IMG/VR virus record: IMGVR_UViG_3300043470_001257
Span: 1-21,378 of that record
Strand: one strand, 5' to 3'
DNA length: 21,378 nt
DNA from: a virus
A program made the translations under genes and the position numbers. Positions within the stretch are counted from its first letter, which is position 1; every line of letters begins with the position of its first letter. A model generated the notes under the pieces. It had not been told where the DNA came from. It made no database searches and saw only the letters and a program-made list of their open reading frames with translations. Positions 13,818-19,958 of this stretch are shown piece after piece.

Positions 13818-13825
13818 TAAATATA
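13818..13825 (-). promoter_or_regulatory. Weak promoter-like box before the 80-residue gene
   Basis: TATATTTA on the minus strand lies 8 bases before ATG 13810. The last base deviates from TAnnTTTG and no TTTG is found at the expected upstream distance, so this is only a candidate. Confidence 0.3.
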
Positions 13826-13862
13826 CCGAAAAATAAAAAATATGTAAATAATATAAAACAAA

Positions 13863-13888
13863 AAAACCCTCCATATATGGAAGGTTTT
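13863..13888 (-). terminator. Terminator after the ncRNA region downstream of the Ro60-like gene
   Basis: On the minus strand AAAACCTTCCAT and ATGGAGGGTTTT pair (one G-U) around a 2-base centre and are followed by a run of T. It marks the 3' end of the transcript from the 15583 promoter. Confidence 0.85.
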
Positions 13889-14088
13889 ATTTTAATTGTC
13901 TCAAGATGTTGGGGCTTTTACTTCTAAACCCTGTTTGAAGTTTCCCAACATTAAAAATAAATTTAGAGGTTGCTGGGAAGACCTACATTAACTAAGTACT
14001 GAATCATAAATATTTGTAGATAGCTTGCGGTATACATCTTTCAATGACAATCTTGATAAAAATGAGGCAGTTTCCCACCTCACCCTTA
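13889..14088 (-). ncRNA. Structured non-coding RNA downstream of the Ro60-like gene (candidate Y RNA)
   Basis: About 200 bases without a gene hold nested pairing on the minus strand. TGTTGGG/CCCAACA (13907-13913 with 13944-13950) encloses ACTTC/GAAGT (13920-13924 with 13937-13941). TGAGG/CCTCA (14063-14082) caps a TGGGAAACTG loop, and AGGT/ACCT surrounds CTTCCCAGCA. A long-range TCAAGAT/ATCTTGA helix (13901-13907 with 14050-14056) could close the domain. TGGGAAACT occurs twice. Position next to a Ro60-like gene suggests a Y RNA partner, but no known Y RNA sequence is recognised. Confidence 0.5.
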
Positions 14089-15543
14089 TTAAACAGTTAC
14101 GCTAGCGTAACGCTCTGAGCCGATAACTGACATCATCATTGCTAATGGTGTCATTTCTTTACCAGCCAACAAGTTGGTAAGTAAAGCTGGGCTGAACCCA
14201 GATACAAGCGCAGTTCCATTTTTATCAAAGTGAACTGGTTTGTTGTTATCACCTCTTGATTGAATGTTCCAGAAAACGATTTTTGGCACTTCGTACCCAG
14301 CATCGTTATACATTTTTTCAATCATTTGTTGAGCAGTTGGGTTCCAAGAACCTTGACCACCCCAACGACTACCTACAGCAGAGTCAAACTCCATATCTGA
14401 TAGGATTAACATCATTGTTGGCATTTCCTCAGGTGCAACATTAGAAGCAACAGCTTTATTTAAAATCAACTTGAAAGCTGCTTCTAAATTAGTACTACCA
14501 CCCCATTTTGAACGTGCCATTTGACGGTATCTTTCTGACAAACTACCTTTCACTATTTCTAATGATGGTGATTCGTGGAAAGTAATAAACGCGTCTTTGA
14601 ATGGACCAACGTTTCTTTCTGAAATGTATAACCCCAATGAGATTGATACATCCATACAAGTAACATTAGCGTTACTACCCGCTGGTGTTTCCATAGAACC
14701 AGATACGTCAACCAATGGCAACACTCTTTCGTTGTTGTTTTCCATGTAGTTTGGTAACGCGTTCCATTGAACATCAGCACCTTTGGTATTACCTTGTTTA
14801 AGGTTTTTGATGATGTCGTATGGGTATACGGCACCAGCATTGATTTTGGTTTCACCTTTTTCAACACTTGTTAAGTATTCTTGAAAACGAGCTAAGTCGT
14901 TTTTAGAGAACGCTTTCATGTAATCACTCATAGCTTTTGAAGGCAATTTAGAGTAATCAATTAAAGAGAATTCTCTAGAACACATTAATTGCTCAACTGT
15001 GTTAGAATTTTCAACTAACATTTTACGGTAGTCTTTTGGTGACATACCCATATATTTTCTTAAAGTGGTTGCCCATCTTTTTTTCTCACGATTACCAACA
15101 TTTGGACGTGGAGCCCATTTTGCAGCTAAACCATTTTTACTAGTCAAACCTTCAGCATATAAACCTAACGCTTGTGTTTCTAAAGGTGTTCCAATCATCA
15201 TAAATAAATCATCCCAACGACCAAACTCACTAATCAAATGTAAGTTCTTAGCAAGAACCTCTGTACGGTTTTTAGCTAAATATTCAATTATGTCTCTGAA
15301 AATTTGTCTCTCACCAGCACCACCACGAACATCACGAGCCCAAAAAAGCAAACGCATAGCGTTTAACGGGTTCTCACCAAAAGCTTTGGTAAACACATTG
15401 ATAAGTCTAGTTTTATCTTGACCTCTCATTGCACCAATTTGAAAAAATAAATCAACACATAAATTCAAAGAACTTGAATTTGTAGTCATTCCGTTTTCAG
15501 TTAAAGAATTGTTAGTTTGCATAGCTTTTAATAAAGTGCTCAT
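14089..15543 (-). CDS. Ro60-like protein: DUF2828/TROVE-type helical domain plus von Willebrand A domain
   Basis: The 484-residue protein has an N-terminal helical-repeat region (about 25-260) with ARDVRGGAGERQIF (69-82), GRWDDLF (108-114), KWAPRPNV and a segment ending KINAGAVYPYDIIKNL, a pattern I associate with DUF2828. A vWA domain follows with MIDAS DVSGS (279-283) and SDMEFD near 382. This architecture matches Ro60/Rsr proteins, ring-shaped RNA-binding proteins that hold Y RNAs and misfolded RNAs and help exonucleases in stress. The RNA-binding role here is inferred from the fold. It has a strong promoter of its own and is followed by a 200-base structured non-coding region and a terminator, so the transcript carries protein and RNA together. 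Confidence 0.88.
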   Translation of the reverse strand: MSTLLKAMQTNNSLTENGMTTNSSSLNLCVDLFFQIGAMRGQDKTRLINVFTKAFGENPLNAMRLLFWARDVRGGAGERQIFRDIIEYLAKNRTEVLAKNLHLISEFGRWDDLFMMIGTPLETQALGLYAEGLTSKNGLAAKWAPRPNVGNREKKRWATTLRKYMGMSPKDYRKMLVENSNTVEQLMCSREFSLIDYSKLPSKAMSDYMKAFSKNDLARFQEYLTSVEKGETKINAGAVYPYDIIKNLKQGNTKGADVQWNALPNYMENNNERVLPLVDVSGSMETPAGSNANVTCMDVSISLGLYISERNVGPFKDAFITFHESPSLEIVKGSLSERYRQMARSKWGGSTNLEAAFKLILNKAVASNVAPEEMPTMMLILSDMEFDSAVGSRWGGQGSWNPTAQQMIEKMYNDAGYEVPKIVFWNIQSRGDNNKPVHFDKNGTALVSGFSPALLTNLLAGKEMTPLAMMMSVIGSERYASVTV

Positions 15544-15582
15544 AATATTTGTTTTTAAAGTTTATTATTTATTTCAGTGATG

Positions 15583-15614
15583 CAAAGATACGAAGTTTTT
15601 TAGTCCGTGTCAAA
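15583..15614 (-). promoter_or_regulatory. Promoter of the Ro60-like gene
   Basis: TTTG (15611-15614), exactly 20 bases, then TATCTTTG (15583-15590) on the minus strand, 39 bases before ATG 15543. The TTTGACA and TATCTTTGCA context is almost the same as in the tRNA-unit promoter. Confidence 0.8.
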
Positions 15615-15666
15615 TTTTTTTGCAACTTTTTTTAAAATATTTTTTTGTTTGTTGATTTTCAGTGAT

Positions 15667-16266
15667 TTAGGATACAAAGTTTTTTATATATTGTGTCCTA
15701 TGATACCTACATGAGCCGTATTGTTTTATAGCGGCTATGTGTCCAGCACTTAAATAACCCTTATTACCACTCCATTCGTATTGTGGGTGTAGTTTGTGTA
15801 TTTTACCCATGTATTCATCACGTCTAACTTTAGCTACTATAGCAGCTGCTGCTATACATGTGTATGTATCGTCACCCTTAGGTACTGTTGTTACTGGCGT
15901 ATCTGAGTATTTTTCCCATACGGTGCCATCCACAAGTATGTGTTCTGGTGTTTTGGTTAGTTTATCTAAACATAGGTGCATTGCTTTGAATGTTGCTGGG
16001 TTGATACCTATTTCGTTGATATCAATGGCTGAGACAGCTTCGCATACAACATCAATCGCATTATCCATAATTAATTTGTATGCGTCTTTGCGTTGTTTTT
16101 CGGTAAGTTGTTTGCTATCTCTTATTAGTTCTGATTTAAAACCCTTAGGCATTATCACAGCTGCTGTTACAACTGGCCCAGCGCCAGCTCCACGACCAAC
16201 CTCGTCTAATCCGACTACATAATCGTAATCACCAAAGTCTTCAAGTATTTTCTTTGTCTTTGCCAT
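15667..16266 (-). CDS. rnhB: Ribonuclease HII
   Basis: At 199 residues this is a full-length RNase HII, which cuts RNA in RNA-DNA hybrids and at single ribonucleotides in DNA. GLDEVGRG (19-26) supplies Asp21 and Glu22, LVDG has Asp113, and AAAAIVAKVRRDEYM supplies Asp150; these are the four metal ligands of the family. HPQYEWSGNKGY (160-171) matches the conserved YxxxxNKGY region. The loop after the first motif is GAGAG rather than the usual GPLxG. It would remove replication primers. It follows two small genes and has a plausible promoter 14 bases before its start. Confidence 0.95.
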   Translation of the reverse strand: MAKTKKILEDFGDYDYVVGLDEVGRGAGAGPVVTAAVIMPKGFKSELIRDSKQLTEKQRKDAYKLIMDNAIDVVCEAVSAIDINEIGINPATFKAMHLCLDKLTKTPEHILVDGTVWEKYSDTPVTTVPKGDDTYTCIAAAAIVAKVRRDEYMGKIHKLHPQYEWSGNKGYLSAGHIAAIKQYGSCRYHRTQYIKNFVS

Positions 16267-16279
16267 TAATTATTTTTGG

Positions 16280-16287
16280 CAAATATA
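16280..16287 (-). promoter_or_regulatory. Promoter-like -7 box before rnhB
   Basis: TATATTTG on the minus strand matches TAnnTTTG, 13 bases before ATG 16266. At the expected upstream distance only TTAC is found, so the second element is poor. Confidence 0.5.
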
Positions 16288-16297
16288 CTACTTTTTT

Positions 16298-16531
16298 TTA
16301 TTCTTCGTAATTTTTTTTAACAAATTTTATTAAAATACCACTAATTTCAACTTCAAATTCATCAACTGGTTCAAAATTGGTATTAACACCTTGTGTTTTT
16401 TGTAGTAATTCTAAGTTCATCGACAAGTGGGCTTTTGGATGTAATTGGTAGGTTAGCACCAGACCATTTTTTTCTATTTTCTCATTTTCGAATATTTCGG
16501 AAACTGTTTCAATTAATTTATCAAAGTTCAT
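16298..16531 (-). CDS. Hypothetical protein, 77 aa
   Basis: A small soluble protein (MNFDKLIETVSEIFENEKIEK...) with helix, strand and helix character and a Glu/Lys-rich end. No Cys, membrane segment or known motif is visible. Its start lies one base after the stop of the upstream 71-residue gene, so they are probably translated together, and the rnhB promoter box lies just upstream (in transcription, downstream) of its stop. I do not assign a function. Confidence 0.65.
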   Translation of the reverse strand: MNFDKLIETVSEIFENEKIEKNGLVLTYQLHPKAHLSMNLELLQKTQGVNTNFEPVDEFEVEISGILIKFVKKNYEE

Positions 16532-16532
16532 A

Positions 16533-16748
16533 TTAAAATTTAGTAAACACTTTTTTTATTGCTGATATTATTTTTGATGTGAAGCTTTTTTTAATCACTT
16601 TAGGTTTTGGGTTTTTTTTAATCTCATCACCAAGGCCGTTTTTAACTTCGTTTATAAATTGTGTTTTTTTAAGTGCTGTTTTATATTTTTCAACCAACAC
16701 ATCTTTATCAGCCAACGACTGTTCTCTACTTATTATTTTATCGTCCAT
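16533..16748 (-). CDS. Small basic protein, 71 aa, with cationic amphipathic C-terminus
   Basis: The N-terminal half is a charged helix (SREQSLADKDVLVEKYKTALKK), the middle is Lys/Pro-rich (KKNPKPKVIKK), and the end FTSKIISAIKKVFTKF forms an amphipathic helix with Lys on one face and Ile/Phe/Val on the other. Such a tail could contact membranes or nucleic acid. No family is recognised. It is followed one base later by the 77-residue gene and preceded by the tagged zinc-ribbon gene, all on the same strand. Confidence 0.65.
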   Translation of the reverse strand: MDDKIISREQSLADKDVLVEKYKTALKKTQFINEVKNGLGDEIKKNPKPKVIKKSFTSKIISAIKKVFTKF

Positions 16749-16768
16749 ATTTTTTTTTATTAAATATA

Positions 16769-16942
16769 CTAGTTATTTTTGTTTTTGTCAATATAATTTG
16801 ATTCATTATCAAACCCACATTTATGACAAACATACAAATCTTCTTTTGAAGATTCAGATTCTTTCCAAGACCAACCACATTTTTTACATTTTATGATTCT
16901 ATCTATGGTTTCTCTAAGTAATTTTTTTATAAAATTCTTCAT
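16769..16942 (-). CDS. Small zinc-ribbon protein, 57 aa, N-terminally tagged
   Basis: The protein begins MKNFIKKLLRE|T, the same tag as the CCA enzyme and the two HExxH proteins. Residues 19-43 contain CKKCGWSWKE and, after a short acidic loop, YVCHKCGFDN, giving a four-Cys zinc ribbon of a type I recall in many phage proteins. It ends in a Lys/Asn-rich tail with a TAG stop, the only TAG in the window. If the tag is removed, a ~46-residue zinc ribbon remains. It could bind nucleic acid or protein; the partner is unknown. The start at 16942 is the one that includes the tag and follows an A-rich leader. Confidence 0.82.
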   Translation of the reverse strand: MKNFIKKLLRETIDRIIKCKKCGWSWKESESSKEDLYVCHKCGFDNESNYIDKNKNN

Positions 16943-17002
16943 GTTTTTTTTTATTATAAATATTGACTAATTTATATATTATGTTTATATTTAATAAAAA
17001 TT

Positions 17003-17338
17003 ATGAATACAATTGTTTTTTTACTGATTTGTTATGGGGCATGTAATAATTTAATTTATGGGTCTTTATTCGAAAGTTTCAGAAATTTCTTAAGTAAATA
17101 TGGGACTGGTGGTTATAGTTTACATAAACTATTCACTTGTTTTATGTGCTTAGGTACATGGATGGGTTTTGCGATATCGTTCATTTTTATTTATTTTGGT
17201 TATTCAGATTTAACACCTGTTGGTTCTATGGGCGTAACCGATTTTTATTTAGTGATTTTCCTAAACGGATTATTATCAGCTGGAGGAGTCTGGTTGATAC
17301 ATACTTTTCAAGAGTTACTTGAAAGAGCATTTTCTTAA
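17003..17338 (+). CDS. Membrane protein, 111 aa, with CxxCLGxW motif
   Basis: Three hydrophobic segments are visible (about 1-20, 46-67 and 82-102). YGACNNLIYGSLFESFRNF near the N-terminus and LFTCFMCLGTWMGF (43-56) match a small membrane family I recall as DUF1360-like in phages and bacteria. The two close Cys residues may be a redox or metal site near the membrane. It is one of the plus-strand genes here, converging on the 222-residue gene with a shared terminator. Function is not known. Confidence 0.78.
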   Translation: MNTIVFLLICYGACNNLIYGSLFESFRNFLSKYGTGGYSLHKLFTCFMCLGTWMGFAISFIFIYFGYSDLTPVGSMGVTDFYLVIFLNGLLSAGGVWLIHTFQELLERAFS

Positions 17339-17354
17339 TGTTATTGTTTTAATT

Positions 17355-17388
17355 AAAAAAGCCTTAGAAATTTCTAAGGCTTTTTTTT
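17355..17388. terminator. Bidirectional terminator
   Basis: A long palindrome, GCCTTAGAAA/TTTCTAAGGC (17361-17380), is flanked by six A and eight T. It serves both the plus membrane gene and the minus 222-residue gene; the T-run overlaps the latter's stop codon. Confidence 0.88.
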
Positions 17389-18055
17389 ATCTAGGTGGTA
17401 ACTCTATTTTGCTAGCCATCCCGTTTTTTTTGTTTTTAAACATTTTTCGATTTCTTTCAGCTCTCGCTTCTTCTTCCATCATTTCCAATTCTTCTTCTGT
17501 AAATTGAATTGGTTTTCCGTTTTCATCTAAGTATTGTGGAGTTGTCATTGTTTCAGACATTTCTTCAACACCCATATTGTCTATCATTTCAGAAGTATAG
17601 ATAATAGGTTCTTGATAATTTTCACTTGGTTGGATGTCTTGTGGTTCAACATCTTCGTCAATGTTTAAATCAAACTCACCTAAAGACGGCACTATGTCTT
17701 CTTCTGAAAAACTAAATTTTAATCTAGAAAGTTTTGTTAATGAATTTTCTTTAAATAATTTTTTAAGTTCTTCAACTTTAACTCTTAATAATTCATGTTT
17801 TTTTTCTCTTTCAAGATTTAATTTAATTGTTTTATCAACAAAAGACAATAATTCATCAATCCCAATCCCTTTTTTTTCACTATAAATCATATAGTAATTC
17901 ATTCCTTCATCACCCTTAACTTTAGTGATTGCTGGGTCCTCTGGAACTGTCCACCCTTCTTTAAACACTGTATCAATTAAAGGTAATCCTTCTAGATACC
18001 TAATACCTATAACATAAGGCTGTAATGAATCTAAAGCTTTTTGAATACTTGACAT
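17387..18055 (-). CDS. Conserved phage protein, 222 aa
   Basis: The N-terminal half (SSIQKALDSLQPYVIGIRYLEGLPLID..., VFKEGWTVPEDP, MNYYMIYSEKKGIGIDELL) resembles a conserved hypothetical of large marine T4-like phages, as far as I recall. A helical segment follows (about 78-110), then an acidic disordered stretch (about 125-185) and a short basic end (ARAERNRKMFKNKKNGMASKIELPPR). No enzyme motif, Cys cluster or membrane segment is visible. It heads away from the small membrane protein gene and ends in the terminator at 17355-17388. A role in virion assembly or DNA metabolism cannot be told apart from the sequence. Confidence 0.78.
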   Translation of the reverse strand: MSSIQKALDSLQPYVIGIRYLEGLPLIDTVFKEGWTVPEDPAITKVKGDEGMNYYMIYSEKKGIGIDELLSFVDKTIKLNLEREKKHELLRVKVEELKKLFKENSLTKLSRLKFSFSEEDIVPSLGEFDLNIDEDVEPQDIQPSENYQEPIIYTSEMIDNMGVEEMSETMTTPQYLDENGKPIQFTEEELEMMEEEARAERNRKMFKNKKNGMASKIELPPR

Positions 18056-18059
18056 ATTT

Positions 18060-18272
18060 TTAAATTTTAATACCTGTAAAAATAACAGATAAAATATATC
18101 CTATTGATAAACCTAACAATATTAATGATGTTTTTGAAATCACATATTTTAATTGTTGTTCCTCAGTTGATGAAACAATTGCTTGGATAAAATAATATGC
18201 ATGTCTAATTGAATTTAGTAATGAAACGAAAAACAAAAACATAAATAATTTATTAAGTAAAACTTCAAACAT
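18060..18272 (-). CDS. Small membrane protein, 70 aa
   Basis: Two hydrophobic segments (about 5-25 and 46-68, LILLGLSIGYILSVIFTGIKI) are joined by a polar loop with SSTEEQQ. The start MFEVLLNKLFMFLFFV has no cleavable signal pattern. I do not recognise a family; holin-like topology is possible, and the endolysin gene is about 1 kb upstream on the same strand, but nothing proves the link. It lies between the histone-like gene (7-base gap) and the 222-residue gene (4-base gap). Confidence 0.7.
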   Translation of the reverse strand: MFEVLLNKLFMFLFFVSLLNSIRHAYYFIQAIVSSTEEQQLKYVISKTSLILLGLSIGYILSVIFTGIKI

Positions 18273-18279
18273 ATTTTTA

Positions 18280-18459
18280 TTATTTAGATTCTTTATTTTT
18301 AGTAGAAACGTCTACTCTAATAGTTTGAGCCATAGCTTTGATATCTTGCAATCCTTTTCTAAGTCTTACACCAGCTGCTTTATTGTTTTTTTCATAAAAT
18401 TTATTAACATCTTCTTCTAATGCTAATAATGTTTCTTTTAATTCGTTAAAATTTTCCAT
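18280..18459 (-). CDS. Histone H1-like DNA-binding protein, 59 aa
   Basis: The product MENFNELKETLLALEEDVNKF continues YEKNNKAAGVRLRKGLQDIKAMAQTIRVDVS and ends in a Lys/Ser tail. The KFYEKxNKAAGxRLRKxLQxIKxLAQxIR core is the pattern I associate with small histone H1-like (Hc1) proteins of Bacteroidetes. It should bind and compact DNA. A phage copy could cover phage DNA or displace host nucleoid proteins; that is inference. The gene is in a compact run with 2- and 7-base gaps to its neighbours and supports a Bacteroidetes host. The start is fixed by family alignment. Confidence 0.85.
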   Translation of the reverse strand: MENFNELKETLLALEEDVNKFYEKNNKAAGVRLRKGLQDIKAMAQTIRVDVSTKNKESK

Positions 18460-18461
18460 TT

Positions 18462-18689
18462 TTAATCTTTTTTTAAATCATTATTATTGTTATTTTGTAG
18501 CATAGCTTGTAGTTTAACCACGCTTTGTTCAATTGTTGTTAATTTTACCAACAATCGTTTAACCTCAATTAATTTTTCAGTTAGAGGTTTATTTTTATCA
18601 TTGATAGCTCTTTCCAAATCATCTTCAACCATAAGTTGGTCAGTGGAATAACTCATCAATAAAGCTTGTATTGTTCTATTAGTTTCCAT
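18462..18689 (-). CDS. Coiled-coil hypothetical protein, 75 aa
   Basis: Almost entirely helical: METNRTIQALLMSYSTDQLMVEDDLERAINDK, then KLIEVKRLLVKLTTIEQSVVKLQAMLQ with leucine/isoleucine spacing of a coiled coil, and an Asn/Lys-rich end. No Cys, membrane segment or motif. It ends 2 bases before the histone-like gene and is probably translated with it. It may be a small oligomeric scaffold or partner, but I do not recognise a family. Confidence 0.65.
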   Translation of the reverse strand: METNRTIQALLMSYSTDQLMVEDDLERAINDKNKPLTEKLIEVKRLLVKLTTIEQSVVKLQAMLQNNNNNDLKKD

Positions 18690-18735
18690 AATTACCTAAA
18701 ACTAAACATTTATTTTTAAAAATAAATAGTAAAAC

Positions 18736-19212
18736 TCATTTTTTATTGGTTTTTAATGAAATATCCATTAATGAATATATCTCAACCAACGCATCAACAT
18801 CTGAATTTGTTTTTGTTTTATTGTAATTAAATAGGTCATTCCAAATATTTAAAATACCTATTTCAAATCCTTGTTTTGATTTATCTTTATTGGAATAAAA
18901 TACTTCAAAACAAAATTCTAAAAAATAATGATATAGATTATCATTATTAAATAAAAAACCTTCACCTTCAAAACCCTCAAGGGTTTTAACCCAACACCAA
19001 TTAAAATGGTTAAGTTGTTCGTTTTGATTCGTAACATCATCGCCCATGTAAGTTTCGAAAACCTTCAATAATAAACTCTTAACAAAATCATTAAAGAGTT
19101 CACACTTTTGAAATAGTATATTATTTTTAGTGTATATCATTTGAATGGCTTCCCAACTCATGGGCTGATGTATGTACGCTAGAAATCTAGATTTATCGTA
19201 ATTTTCATTCAT
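18736..19212 (-). CDS. Hypothetical protein, 158 aa
   Basis: An aromatic-rich protein (SRFLAYIHQPMSWEAIQMIY, LNHFNWCWVKTLEGFEGEGFLF, YHYFLEFCFEVFYSNKDK) with a mostly helical pattern, no membrane segment and no recognised domain. It is the only gene here whose apparent stop is TGA (18736-18738); reading through would add 19 codons to a TAA just inside the next gene. It lies between the endolysin gene and the coiled-coil gene on the same strand. Function unknown. Confidence 0.7.
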   Translation of the reverse strand: MNENYDKSRFLAYIHQPMSWEAIQMIYTKNNILFQKCELFNDFVKSLLLKVFETYMGDDVTNQNEQLNHFNWCWVKTLEGFEGEGFLFNNDNLYHYFLEFCFEVFYSNKDKSKQGFEIGILNIWNDLFNYNKTKTNSDVDALVEIYSLMDISLKTNKK

Positions 19213-19266
19213 TCTAATGTTTTATTATAATATATGAATAACATTAGAAAAATAAATACTTTTTGG

Positions 19267-19881
19267 TTATGCTGTTAACCAACCGTAGTATTTTTTTGTT
19301 TTCTCAGTTCTATCATCTAGACCGTGAGTTCCACCGTTAATTCTTTTGGTTAACGCTAAAATTGAAGCATCGTTAACACCTTTGTCGCAAATATCCCATA
19401 ATTTGTTTTTATTGAAAAAGAAAATAGCTGATTCAAAAGCTAACTCTCCAGCAACTAAATCTGGGTTTGTCATAATTTCAGGTCTTTTAAGGCTTTCAGA
19501 GAATAATTTGTAATTATCCTTACCAGTTAATTGAAGCGCTCCTCTACCTCTGAATTTCCATCCATCGCCAGATTTCTCATCTCCGTTACCCATTCTAGAT
19601 GCGTAAACTCTGTTTGCAATCTTTTCTGGTTGACGAGCGTAAGATTCCTCAAGCGTACCTGGGAAATACTTACCAAAGATACCTTGTAATCCTTGTGCTG
19701 AATAATTTAAATTTTCGCTGAATTTTGCGAAACCACCAGTTTCATGTGAAGTTTGCCCAAAGAAATGTGCTGCTCTTTCTGGTGTCATGTTATAAAACGC
19801 CATTGCTTTTTTTAGCGTGTTAGGCCCGAAGGCTCCATCGGCTTGTACACCGATTTTTTCTTGTAGTTTTGAGATACTCAT
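19267..19881 (-). CDS. GH19-family endolysin (chitinase-like)
   Basis: The 204-residue enzyme has a short N-terminal segment (LQEKIGVQADGAFGPNTLKKA, about 6-26) like half of a peptidoglycan-binding repeat. A GH19 domain follows: HETGGF (46-51, catalytic Glu47), SENLNYSAQGL (55-65, second acid Glu56), GWKFRGRGALQLTGKDNY (the conserved FRGRGxxQLTG motif) and KRINGGTHGLDDR near the end. GH19 phage enzymes cut the glycan of peptidoglycan and lyse the host. There is no signal peptide, so release would need a holin or similar. It has a short A/T-rich leader and lies after the terminator of the acidic structural-type gene. Confidence 0.93.
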   Translation of the reverse strand: MSISKLQEKIGVQADGAFGPNTLKKAMAFYNMTPERAAHFFGQTSHETGGFAKFSENLNYSAQGLQGIFGKYFPGTLEESYARQPEKIANRVYASRMGNGDEKSGDGWKFRGRGALQLTGKDNYKLFSESLKRPEIMTNPDLVAGELAFESAIFFFNKNKLWDICDKGVNDASILALTKRINGGTHGLDDRTEKTKKYYGWLTA

Positions 19882-19913
19882 AATATATATTGTTTTTATA
19901 TAAATATTTTGTA

Positions 19914-19948
19914 AAACAAAAAAAACCCTCTAAATTTTAGAGGGTTTT
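19914..19948 (-). terminator. Terminator after the acidic structural-type gene
   Basis: AAAACCCTCTAAA and TTTAGAGGGTTTT form a near-perfect stem (19922-19948) followed on the minus strand by a run of T. It lies 10 bases past the stop codon at 19959. Confidence 0.88.
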
Positions 19949-19958
19949 AATTTTTTTT

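Noticed and set aside
8599-13911. Shared 10-base match (CATCTTGAGA on the minus strand) between the two non-coding regions
   Set aside because: A match of this length between two regions of this size in AT-rich DNA is plausible by chance, and the surrounding structures differ.
17003-18272. Holin assignment for the small membrane proteins
   Set aside because: The topology is compatible but there is no family motif, and the endolysin gene is not directly adjacent.
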